Assembly (NCBI GenBank): GCA_039090855.1
Contig: CM076990.1
Coordinates: 196,855,232-196,919,231, forward strand
Length of the DNA stretch: 64,000 nucleotides
Reading direction: 5' to 3'
Origin: Macrothele yani
Taxonomy: Eukaryota; Arthropoda; Arachnida; Araneae; Macrothelidae
The notes under the pieces are model-generated. The model searched no databases. It was given only the letters and a program-made list of their open reading frames with translations, and was not told the origin of the DNA. This document shows, one piece after another, positions 32,641 through 41,627 of the stretch (its first letter is position 1; every line of letters begins with the position of its first letter). Both the position numbers and the translations under genes were made by a program.

Positions 32641-34794
32641 AGCACGTCTTTTGTAAAAAAGATCGTACTTATGTTACAGGTTTGTCCGTCCGTCCGCCCG
32701 TCTGTACCCACGATATCTCTGCAACTATTAGTCCAATTTAAAAAAATTCTTTTTGCATTGGGAAGCTTGAAATATGCGAATGATGATCCTTTATTTCGTT
32801 TATTTTACGATGTACAATTTCGTCGCTAGGAGGCGTAAATGCAGATGATCTCGAATCCAAAAATACGTTTTATTCCACATATTTATTTCTAAATATCCGA
32901 TTGAAAAAATTATTTTATCTTTCGATTCCATTTATGTCGAAGAGTATTTTAGGTATAGTTGCTTTTTCAAATTACGCATAGATTTTGCGCTAGAGGGCGT
33001 AAAAGTAAATTATGTTTTCCCCGATATCTCTTTTTCTAAAACTCCGATTTGAAAAATGTTTCCTTTAGCGGATACACTTCCTTACAATTTCTAATTTTTG
33101 GTAAAGAATATTTTAACCACCAGGGGGCGTAAGCGTTAAATTTTGCTTCCGATGTTTTTTTTTTTTTTTTTTTGATTGGAGGCTTAACGACCAACGTGAG
33201 CAACTCAATGGGCTATAAGCAGTCGCCCTTCCCTAATTTAGGGCCACTGGTTCTAGGGAAGGGAGAAAGCCGGTGCTGTATGACAAACACAACATCCATG
33301 CCTCACCGGGAATCGAACCCGGACCTCTTTCGGGCGAATGATCAGAGGCCATCGCTTAGACCACTGCTCCAACGTGGCGGCTCTGATGTATTTGCCATAA
33401 AATCTGAGCTTCAAAAATCTCGATTGAAACTTTTTTCGGGGTCCGATGCCATTCACGTCGATAAACCGTTCCGGAATGTTTTCTTCTTAAAATATTTCAT
33501 GGTTTCTCCGTCAGGGGGCGTAGATGTTTATTTTATTTTTGTCAATATCTCTACTTCCAGGACTTCGATTTGAAAAATTCCTTCGTTGTTTGATAGTGTT
33601 TTCAGTCTGATATGTTTTTCATATAATTTCAAAAATTTCAAGTAATTTATAGACTTTCCGCTAGGGGGCGTAAAGAGAAATTGCGTTTCCCACTATATCT
33701 CTGCTTCTAAATCTCCGATTTGAAAAATTATTTCTGCACCGGATACAGGTCCTGATGGGAAATTCTTTACACACAATTTCTATTTTTTGTAAAAAATGGT
33801 TTGGCCACCAGGGCGCGTAAGTCTCAATTTCCGCTTCTGATGTATTTGCAGCAAAATATGAGCTTCCAAAATCTCGATTGAAAAAAAAGTTGTTCGTAGA
33901 CCGATACTACTCATGTCGACAAACCTTTTAGGAATATTTTTTTCGTAAAATAATGGATGGTTTCTACGCCAAGGGACGTAGATATATATCTTATTTTTGT
34001 CAACATCTATACTTCTAGGAGTCCGATTGGAAAAATTCTTTTGTTGAATAGTGTTTTTAGTGTGACATGTTTTTCATATAATTTCAAAAGTTTCAAGTAA
34101 TTCATAGATTTTCCGCTAGGGGGCGCAAAGATAAATTGCATTTCTCGCTATATCTCTGTTTCTAAATCTCCGATTTGAAAAAATCTTTCTGCACCGATAT
34201 AGCTCCTAATGGGAAATCCTTTGCACTTAATTTCTATTTTTTTGTAAAAAATGATTTGGTCACCAGGGGGCGTAAGTCTTGATTTCCGCTTCTGATGTGT
34301 TTGCAGCAAAATCTGGGCTCCTGAGAACTCGACTAAAAAATATTTTTTCTTGGACCCGTACGGCTCATATTGATAAGCCTTTTAACAATACTTTCTTCCT
34401 AAACTGATGCATGGTTTTCCCACCAAGGAGCGTAAAGTCACATCTTATTTTTGTCGATATCTCTGTTTCTAAGAGTCTGATTTGAAAAATTCTTTCTGTG
34501 TTGGAGAGCGTTTACGGTGCGAAATGTTTCTCATATAAATTCATGTTTTTCTTAGCGCACAAGTCTGCACCCAGAGGGCGTAAGCTCACGATTCCGTTTA
34601 CAGCAATATCTGAGGGATTAAAAATCCGATTGAAAAACTTCTTTCTTCCGTCAGATACTATTGTTTTCCATACCGGTTTCATTGACTTTGAATTGCTTTG
34701 ATAAATTTAATTTGCGTCAGAACGGATTCAAAAGGCGTGCTTATTACACCCGAAAATTCGGTGTATCTTTCTTGCTTTTTTTACAAAAGTCGTG
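32641..34794 (+). repeat. R1 modular noncoding repeat, copy 2
   Basis: Starts AGCACGTCTTTTGTAAAAAA and ends with the complementary CTTTTTTACAAAAGTCGTGC at about 34775-34793, giving terminal inverted repeats of about 20 bp. Internal modules follow the same order as at 6558-8430. The only obvious disruption is an S1 SINE (33156-33381). Just inside the right end is the hairpin ACACCCGAAAATTCGGTGT. Confidence 0.8.
33156..33381 (-). mobile_element. tRNA-derived SINE S1 inserted in R1 copy 2
   Basis: Minus orientation with the oligo(A) tail as a T-run. Box B is GGTTCGATTCC; the box A region GCCACGTTGGAGCAGTGG is degraded. Flanked by TCCGATGT (33148-33155) and TCTGATGT (33382-33389), an 8-bp duplication with one mismatch. 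The empty site is readable in R1 copy 1 near 7070-7085. Confidence 0.93.
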
Positions 34795-34840
34795 CCAATA
34801 AATTTGTCAATAGGAATTTCAGAAGCGGAAATACAGCTGC

Positions 34841-34996
34841 GAACAGAAACACATGAGCACAACCTAGCGATAGAATTGCGAACAGAAACACATGAACACA
34901 ACCTAGCGATAGAACTGCAAACAGAAACACATGAACACAACCTAGCGATAGAACTGCGAACAGAAACACATGAACACAACCTAGCGAGAGAACTGC
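34841..34996. repeat. 39-bp tandem repeat, 4 copies
   Basis: The unit GAACAGAAACACATGAACAC + AACCTAGCGATAGAACTGC is repeated four times almost perfectly. Because 39 is a multiple of 3, it creates an open frame (RTETHEHNLAIEL repeats) on the plus strand and others on the minus strand. I treat these as by-products. A single divergent unit is at about 54412-54452. Confidence 0.95.
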
Positions 34997-35823
34997 GAAC
35001 AACCCCCTCCTCAGGTACAGACAAAGTATTTCACAAAGTAAAATTCATATTGTGTTAAAATAATTTTTTCAAACGGACAGTTAGGAGCTGAGATATCAGG
35101 AAAAAAATTAAAAAAATGTGCGCCCCTGGGAAGTAAATTGTGCATTATTTTGGGCAAGAAATGCATACAAAATATTTTCATAATTAGTATTATCCGACCG
35201 TGAAAGGATTTTTCCAATGGGGTTTTGAGATGCGTTGCTATTGCTATAAACGTGAACTTACGCCCTCTAGCGAAGGACTTGTGAGTTAAGCAAAATTTGA
35301 AATTACATGCAAAACATTTCGTACCAAAAATGCTATCCGACAATGAATAAAATTTCCCAAATCGACTGTTTAAGTAGAGATATAGTCAAAAATATTATAT
35401 ATATCTAAGCCCCCTGGCGGAAAAACTATGCATTATATTAAGCAGGATGTATTCTCAAAAGGTTTTTCGTGGTTAACGGTATCTGACCACAGATACCGTT
35501 TACAGATGCGCACATATTCCCGCAAATACAACAGAAACAGAAAAATACACTTATGCCCCTAGTGGCAAAATCGTTCTTTACCAAAAATTAGAAATTACAT
35601 GCATAACATTTCACATACGAGGCAAAAGAAACTTTCAAATTTGACACTTAGAAACAGTGATATTTCGGAAATCGGAATTTAACTTTACGCCCTCTACCGG
35701 AAAAATTGTGCCTTACTTAAAAAAGAAACTGTACCCAAAGTAATATTTGCTATAAACGGCATCGAATGAAAGAAAAAACAATTCAATCGTATATTCAGAA
35801 ACAGTCATATAGTACAAAATGTA

Positions 35824-37233
35824 CACTGGCGGAAAGTGAAAAAAGAACACCAAGAAGGAATTGGCGGACGATCATGAAATTTACATATGTTAATGGGGTC
35901 GAGTTTACGTAGGTGTGATGTTAATTTCGGGACCAACCGGTGAGCGCTTACGCCACAGCACGGCATAATATGCAAATTATCGTCGGTGGTATTCAAGGAG
36001 TACGGCGACGTGAATGTAATCAGTCGTCGGCGTACGGATACGTGCGAAGACCCTGAGGAAGCTGAAATGCGGACATGGAAGACGTGTACGATTTCAGCAG
36101 TTATCGGATTTTGAGCGAGGTCGTCTAGTCGGACTCCGCGAGGCCGGGTGGTCGTATCGTCGTATTGCGGAGCGAATTAGACGGAAGTATCGGTGGTGGT
36201 ACGATGGTGGCATAGATGGTCGGAGGAACATTTCCACACGAGAAGACGTGGAACCTGGAGTAACAGACGGACTGATGAGCTGACCGATCGACGCATAAGA
36301 AGAACATCCACTGCGAAGCAAATCCGAGCTGCCGTTGCACCTGAGGTGACTGTGCGAACAAACCGCAACCGTCTACTGGATGCAGGACTACGTGCACGTG
36401 TGCCTCTGGCATGTGTACCTCTGACTCCAACCCACCGCCAAGAACGGCTGCAGTGCTGTCGGCAACGTCTGTACTGGAGAACGCAATGGCGATCTGTCGT
36501 GTTCAGCGATGAAAGCAGATTCTACTTGAGAGCTTCCGATGGCCGTATACGTGTTCGCAGACGCACAGGGGAGCGTCTCCACCCTTCTTGCATTCGCCAG
36601 CGATACACAGGGCCTACACTTGCTCTCCTGGTGTAAGGAGCGATCAGCTATCACTCCCGTACACAACTAGTGTTTGTACCGGTTACGTTAAACAGCACCT
36701 CCTACATCAACAACATCATTCAGCTCGTTGTTCTGCCAGTTGTAAGGTCAGTCCATCGTGGTATTTTCCAGCAAGGTAACTCACGCCCACACACGGCACG
36801 TGCAACGCAACATGCACTTCAGAGTGTGAGACAACTTCCATGGCCTGCACGTACACCGGATTTGTCCCCCATTGAGCACGCGTGGGATTTTATGGGACAA
36901 CGACTTATCCGGTCTTCACGGGCAGCCACGACCATCCCCGATTTACGTGTCCAGGTTGAGGATGCTTGGAACTCAATACCCCAAACTTACATCCAACATC
37001 TGTACGACAGACTCCATGCCAGAATTTCACAGTGTGACGCAATTCATGGCGGTTCAACCTCGTACTAACCATGTTACATGGAAATGTTAGTTTTCAGTTT
37101 ACCAGCAAATACAGCTGTATTTTGCCATCATGTTTTGATCACGTTATTTTCTGTATTCCGTTATTATGCTGTATAAATTTCGTTGGTATCAGACGTCTCC
37201 TTCTTGGTGTTCTTTTTTCACTTTCCGCCAGCG
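35824..37233 (+). mobile_element. Tc1-like element family A, copy 3
   Basis: 1410 bp, ends CACTGGCGGAAAGTGAAAAA and complement CGCTGGCGGAAAGTGAAAAA, flanked by TA at 35822-35823 and 37234-37235. The transposase is in plus orientation. It is inserted in R1 copy 3. Confidence 0.93.
36067..37068 (+). pseudogene. Tc1-like transposase, family A copy 3, broken
   Basis: The family ATG is at 36067. Two bases are missing right after it (ATGC-GGACATGG for ATGCCTGGACATGG), shifting the frame. A further break lies in the binding domain: RRKYRWWY for GREVSVVVRWW. The part 36193-36636 keeps RLYWRTQWRSVVFSDESRFY (first Asp), and a stop follows LALLV. The last part, 36670-37068, reads FQQGNSRPHTA, where Gly replaces the second catalytic Asp, then TPDLSPIEHAWD and ends GGSTSY. 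So at least three frame defects and one catalytic substitution. Confidence 0.88.
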
Positions 37234-37549
37234 TATTTTGAGTTTCTTAGCATCTGCATTTATGTAATCTAGTAGGGAAGTTATGCATCATAAAAATGAC
37301 GAAAAGTGAGGATATTCGTTCTCACATTTCGGGTTTCTCACTTTCAGAAGGAATTTTTCAAACTGGACTAATATGTATTTGCAGAGATATGTTGTACATA
37401 GATGGACGGACGAAGTAAAGGATGCCATAAGCACATTCCTTATTTTACAACAGATGTTCTAAAAACTTAGTATGTGATGAAAGCATTTTAGAATGTGTTG
37501 TCAGGATCTAAATACTGAAGGCTTTTTTACAGAGGGTGAGTCAATAATT

Positions 37550-38700
37550 GTGCAACATTTGCATAAATGCATGTGTTGCGGTGGGTATGTCACGTGTTTA
37601 AACTAGTTCAAGTCGCGCACTGCAGTAAGTCGAAGTGGATATAAAGTGGTAGTCGTTGCTGTGAACAGCATTGCATGTCGCCGTTCTGTCTGTGGTTGGG
37701 ACGCCTAAAAGATGAAGAGCCACAACCGTCTAATTAGGGAACTTTTGCTTAACGAGTTTGAATTAGGCCATAACGCTGCTCAGGCAACACGAAAAATTTG
37801 TCATGCGAAAGGGAAAGGTTCCGTGGACCACAGCACCACAACCAGATGATTCAAGAAATTTCGCTCAATTGACAAAAACTTCGACGATCAGCCAAGGTCA
37901 GGTAGACCGCGAACCGTGGATTATGAGGCCGTGCGCCAGGCCGTAGAGGCAAATGCGACAACCAGCACTCGGAGGTTATCAGGCGGGATGAGCATATCAC
38001 AGGCCACCGTGTTCGTCACCTACAGGACCTGCCGCTTTTTTCCTCACGAACTGACGCCGGCTGAAGCAAACCGCCAAGTGGAAGTGTGCGCGAAACTCCT
38101 AGAAAACCCGCGCGATGTACGTTTCATCAAGAGAATTGTTACGTGCAATGAAAAGTGGGTCTGTTTCCGTAAACCTAACACACACCGGCAGTGGTTGAGC
38201 CCGGGCCAGCTTCCTGAACCTGTTGCCAAACATGGCGCTTCGAGCACAAGGTCAACTCTTGTAGAATTTCGAGGAGATACTCCATTACGAATTGTTCCAG
38301 ACGGTCGGACCATCGACGCCAACCTCTACCCTAAACAGCTGGAGCGGATGTATGCCGTTTCGCCACTGGTGAACAGAACCCGCGCTCTCCTACAGCAGGA
38401 AAACGCTCGGCCTCATACCGCGCGAACGACCAGGGCAAAACTCCAGGAACTTGAGGGGATCAAACTGATGCCACACTCAGCATATAGTCCGGACTTTGCC
38501 CCGTGGGATTATTACTTGGTCCGGTCCATGGCCTACTTCCTACGCGAGCAGCACTTCAACAACCAGGAGTGCAGGAGTTCTTCGCCTCGAAGGACAAGAA
38601 CTTGTTCCGCCGCGGAATCGAAGAACTGGCAGACAGATGGCTAAAGAGGGTGCAACACGATGGCCTATACTTTGAATGCTGTCTGATGACCCATTGAAAA
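37550..38700 (+). mobile_element. mariner-like element, ends not resolved
   Basis: The likely left end is GAGGGTGAGTCAATAATTGT, a mariner-style terminus, near 37538-37560. No matching right end was found downstream of the transposase. Internal features are given in the next entry. Confidence 0.6.
37712..38697 (+). pseudogene. mariner-like transposase with two catalytic Asp lost
   Basis: The ATG at 37712 starts KSHNRLIRELLLNEFELGHN, then AAQATRKICHAKGKGSVDHS. A single TGA replaces the Trp codon at 37844-37849 (TTTR stop FKKFR). The frame then stays open through DDQPRSGRPRTVDYEAVRQA and IVTCNEKWV to YSPDFAPWDYYLVRSMAYFL, with a frameshift near 38565 before FFASKDKNLFRRGIEELADR. The first catalytic residue is Asn (CNEKW for GDEKW) and the second is Glu (QQENARPH for HDNARPH); the third Asp (APWDYY) is kept. 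Length and order match a full mariner transposase of about 330-345 codons. Dead by sequence. Confidence 0.9.
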
Positions 38701-39228
38701 CAAATTTTCAATCCTACTTACTGTAATCCCACTTACTGCAAATGAAAATAAACAATTTTTTATTCGCAGTATTTTCAATCCCATTTACTGCAAATGAAAA
38801 TATACATGCACACCATTAAATATAAAAAAACTTTGCGTCAGGAAGATCTGGAAAACACTAGAAGAATCTAGACTGACAACGCTTTTCGGTGAAATAAAAT
38901 TCTTCCAGTTCGGCTAATGGTAGCTCAGATATCTCACATCTGGAAAATGACTAAATGTCTTTAATTATTTTGCCCGCTGTGCAAGTTCGGTTTTTATTTG
39001 GAAAGAGGGTGTAAATTTTGAAATTACGCCCCTATAAATTCATAAGTTCTCCATTTGCACTGAAATATTATTCAGTTTTTACTTTCTCATACTTCCGTTA
39101 TAGATTTTCTTAAAGGTTTTGCAGCACACAGAGGATATAGCCCTTCTATTGTAGACAAGCTGTACAAAATTTTGTATCAAAGAAATAAAAATACTATGAT
39201 GCGAGATAGGCCTCCCTTAGCTTAAAGT
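38701..39228. other. No gene; weak R1-like traces
   Basis: AT-rich. ATTACGCCCCT near 39022 and TCAGATATCTCAC near 38927 recall R1 modules but are too short to assign. Confidence 0.4.
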
Positions 39229-39360
39229 GTATCGATACACATTTAATATAACAACTGTCTCACACGATTCAAAAACATCTCCACTATGTACAATTGAGTC
39301 ATTGGCAGTAAGATCAATACAGTCAGGTCACAAAGTACAAATAAAAGATGACAAGTTAAA

Positions 39361-39407
39361 AAGGCAAGATCTTTCGAGCTCCCACTGGAGCTCATTCTCA
39401 AGCCATA
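39361..39407 (-). ncRNA. Possible hammerhead-like ribozyme remnant
   Basis: On the minus strand GAATGAG is followed by a perfect 7-bp stem with loop AGTG (GAGCTCC...GGAGCTC, 39376-39393) and then CGAAAGATC. A stem followed by GAAA, just downstream of the Penelope endonuclease and at the LTR-like end, is where hammerhead motifs occur in this class. The CUGANGA core is not intact (the sequence reads TTGAGAATGAG), so activity is doubtful. Confidence 0.3.
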
Positions 39408-39641
39408 ATGCCGTGTGCACCTTCTGAGACACGCACTTATATACAAAAGTTTACGTCACGTTGTCCTGACAACATAACGCTGTGAAGTTATAAACAGTCT
39501 ACACCCCTCTCAGGGAACAACAAGCATTTTAAATTTTAAGATGTTAAACAAGCTAATTTGTAAACATATAATTGCACACATTATACAATGCAGTGACAGT
39601 AATAATTAATATATAATTATCAATGTAGGTCTAATTTTAAG

Positions 39642-40220
39642 TCAATCACGTGTCATCAAGAGTGTTAGATCGATATATATATGTTTATGAATAGTACGTA
39701 TGAACTGTCTCCATGATAAGGGTATTATTGTTGGTACATCCTCATTACAACAATGGATACCATATAGAAAAATGTACATTGCCTCCGTGAACCACGTATC
39801 ACTTTTATTCGTTGTGGTTGATAGATGTCTTATGTCTTCCAATTGGGGACTGTAATCTTCATCTTTTACAAACTTGGCCAAAGCTGTATTCATATTGTCT
39901 TTTCTGATAATAGATTGGTGCTCCTTACACCGTACTCCCAATGTTCTTGTAGTTGATCCAATATATACCCTGAGTTCTTGACCCGATATATTTGGCAATA
40001 ATGGTATCATGTATACACCATGTATATTTATACATGTATATGGAATAGGGTCGCGGTCGCACTTTATCATTTTGAAAATGTTTGTTGTTTTAACACCAAA
40101 GGCCAACTTATGTTCTTTACATATATTATGTAACTGTTGATTTACCACCGGTTGGAAATCCAAAGATCCTACATAACGTGGTTTTGGGTGGTCCAACCGT
40201 AATGTAGTGGTGTCAGTCAC
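39642..40220 (-). CDS. GIY-YIG endonuclease domain, truncated Penelope-like protein
   Basis: An uninterrupted frame of 192 codons. The element uses this domain to nick target DNA for primed reverse transcription. Seen in order: FGVKTTNIFKMIKCDRDPIP; the GVY block (NIHGVYMIPL) corresponding to GIY; VYIGSTTRTLGVRCKEHQS with YIG and the conserved Arg and His; then TALAKFVKDEDYSP and WFTEAMYIFLYG with an acidic residue where the catalytic Glu is expected. The upstream reverse transcriptase is missing: sequence just above the start is the inverted end repeat, and the frame begins inside a hairpin (40196-40231). The ATG at 40220 may be fortuitous. Confidence 0.82.
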   Translation of the reverse strand: MTDTTTLRLDHPKPRYVGSLDFQPVVNQQLHNICKEHKLAFGVKTTNIFKMIKCDRDPIPYTCINIHGVYMIPLLPNISGQELRVYIGSTTRTLGVRCKEHQSIIRKDNMNTALAKFVKDEDYSPQLEDIRHLSTTTNKSDTWFTEAMYIFLYGIHCCNEDVPTIIPLSWRQFIRTIHKHIYIDLTLLMTRD

Positions 40221-40404
40221 TACATTACGGTTTTTAACTTGTCATCTTTTATTCGTACTTTGTGACGTGATTGTATTAAACTTACTGCCAATGACCCAAT
40301 TGTACATAGTGGAGATGTTTTTTAATCGTGTGAGACAGTTGTTATTTTAAATGTGTATCGTTTTAAAGCACGAAAAGAAGAAATTTTTAGCTCGATTAAA
40401 GTGT

Positions 40405-40570
40405 ATCACTTGTTGTACTGGGTTCGTGTCCCACAACAGATATTGACGTTATTCTTTTCCTTCTCTCTCTCTCTCTCTCTCTTTCTCTCACTTCTCCTGA
40501 GTCAGTGGCCCTAAATTAGGGAGAGGGTACCCCCTCAGATGCTCAATGAAATCGTAAAACCCAGAGAGAA
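40405..40570 (+). repeat. SINE-like fragment with S1-type 3' region
   Basis: A box B-like TGGGTTCGTGTCCCACAAC, then a (TC)n tract at 40460-40487, then AGTGGCCCTAAATTAGGGAG shared with the S1 body. A diverged relative or chimera of S1; an S1 copy is inserted at its right edge. Confidence 0.6.
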
Positions 40571-40583
40571 GAAGAAGAAAGTG

Positions 40584-40796
40584 ATGTGTGATTGGGAGTT
40601 TAACGACCACCGTGAGCAACTCGATGGGCTATAAGCAGTCGCCCTTCACTAATTTAGGGTCACTGGTTCCAGGGAAGGAAGAGAGCCAGAGCCGTAAGAC
40701 AAACACAACATCCATGCCTCACCGGGATTCAAATCCGGACCCTCATGGACGAATGGTCAGAAGCCAGCGCTTAGACCACTGCGCCACTGGGGTGGC
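40584..40796 (-). mobile_element. tRNA-derived SINE S1
   Basis: Minus orientation. Box A is GGCGCAGTGG and box B GGATTTGAATCC (mutated). The 3' end is near 40584 without a long oligo(A) run. A perfect 13-bp target-site duplication GAAGAAGAAAGTG lies at 40571-40583 and 40797-40809. Confidence 0.93.
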
Positions 40797-40809
40797 GAAG
40801 AAGAAAGTG

Positions 40810-41627
40810 TTGAAAGCCAAATACATTAGAATAAGTTTGTTTTTTGAAGGAGTGTTTGTAAACTATTTAAAACGAGGAATCTCTCTCTCTACTCCGAGAG
40901 CAACGGACAAAGGTTGCCTCTCCTTGGCTCGGAAACAAAACGAAGGTAAAAAATGATAACCATTATTTAAATAAAATCCGACATACTTTCTCGGAAGGGG
41001 TGAAGTCGGAGCAAATTTTGCCTCTTACAATACTTTGCACATGCGTAGTTGAAGCATTTTTAAAAAATTTACTTTGCACATACGTAGTTGAAGCATTTTT
41101 TAAAATTTGTTTGCACGTCAATAGATAGTACGTTCTTGGCGAGAAGGAGTTACTCGGTTTCATTACTTATGCTGCAAACTCGTTGTTTCTAAAATAGTTG
41201 CTAATGAAAATTTAATTAAGTAACGCTGTGTAAACAAGTCCTATTTTACATTACATTAATCACAAAGACTTCTACATCACTGTGATGAAAGACAATGTGT
41301 CGGAAGAAATAGCGAAAAGCTTGAATGAATCTGGAAAGTGAATTATCAGATGTTTTTATTATCTGCAGTCTTAGAAAACATTTCTATGCTTAATAATTAC
41401 TCACACCTGAAAGGTAAAATAAACCTCGCGACCAAAATCTTTATTTTAATAAACACCTCCATAATACTTTGTGTCCAGCTACTTTGTATTTGACTCGATC
41501 ATTGTCAGGAATTAAATACATTTTTTGCAGATTATCCGCAAATGTTATTGAAAATAAATCATTTATTTTCATTTTCTTGGAAGCGACAATAAAGTATTGT
41601 ACTCTCCCTCTAGTTCTCTTGTATTTA
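40810..41627. other. No recognisable gene; short local duplication
   Basis: ACTTTGCACATGCGTAGTTG and ACTTTGCACATACGTAGTTG near 41033-41093 are tandem duplicates of about 39 bp. Otherwise AT-rich. Confidence 0.45.

Larger units (their letters stand above)
34795..37475 (-). repeat. R1 modular repeat, copy 3 (inverted, split by Tc1)
   Basis: Inverted relative to copy 2 and immediately adjacent to it. CCCTCTAGCG and GCCCCTAGTGGC-type module cores appear on the plus strand in reverse. The far end (GGACGGACGAAGTAAAGGAT then TTTACAACAGATGTTCTAAA) is the complement of an R1 left end. Tc1 family A copy 3 (35824-37233) is inserted inside it. Confidence 0.65.
39229..40372 (-). mobile_element. Penelope-like element fragment with inverted ends
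   Basis: Both ends carry about 135-140 bp inverted repeats: 39229-39362, and 40225-40372 reversed. Shared strings include ACAACTGTCTCACACGATT, CATCTCCACTATGTACAATT and AAAAGATGACAAGTTAAAAA. Between them, on the minus strand, is a GIY-YIG endonuclease frame (39642-40220) but no reverse transcriptase core. Penelope-like elements are known for LTR-like ends and inverted 5'-truncated neighbours, which fits. Confidence 0.8.

Noticed and set aside
34728..35058. Repetitive protein candidates on both strands
   Set aside because: They arise from a 39-bp tandem repeat inside a noncoding element.
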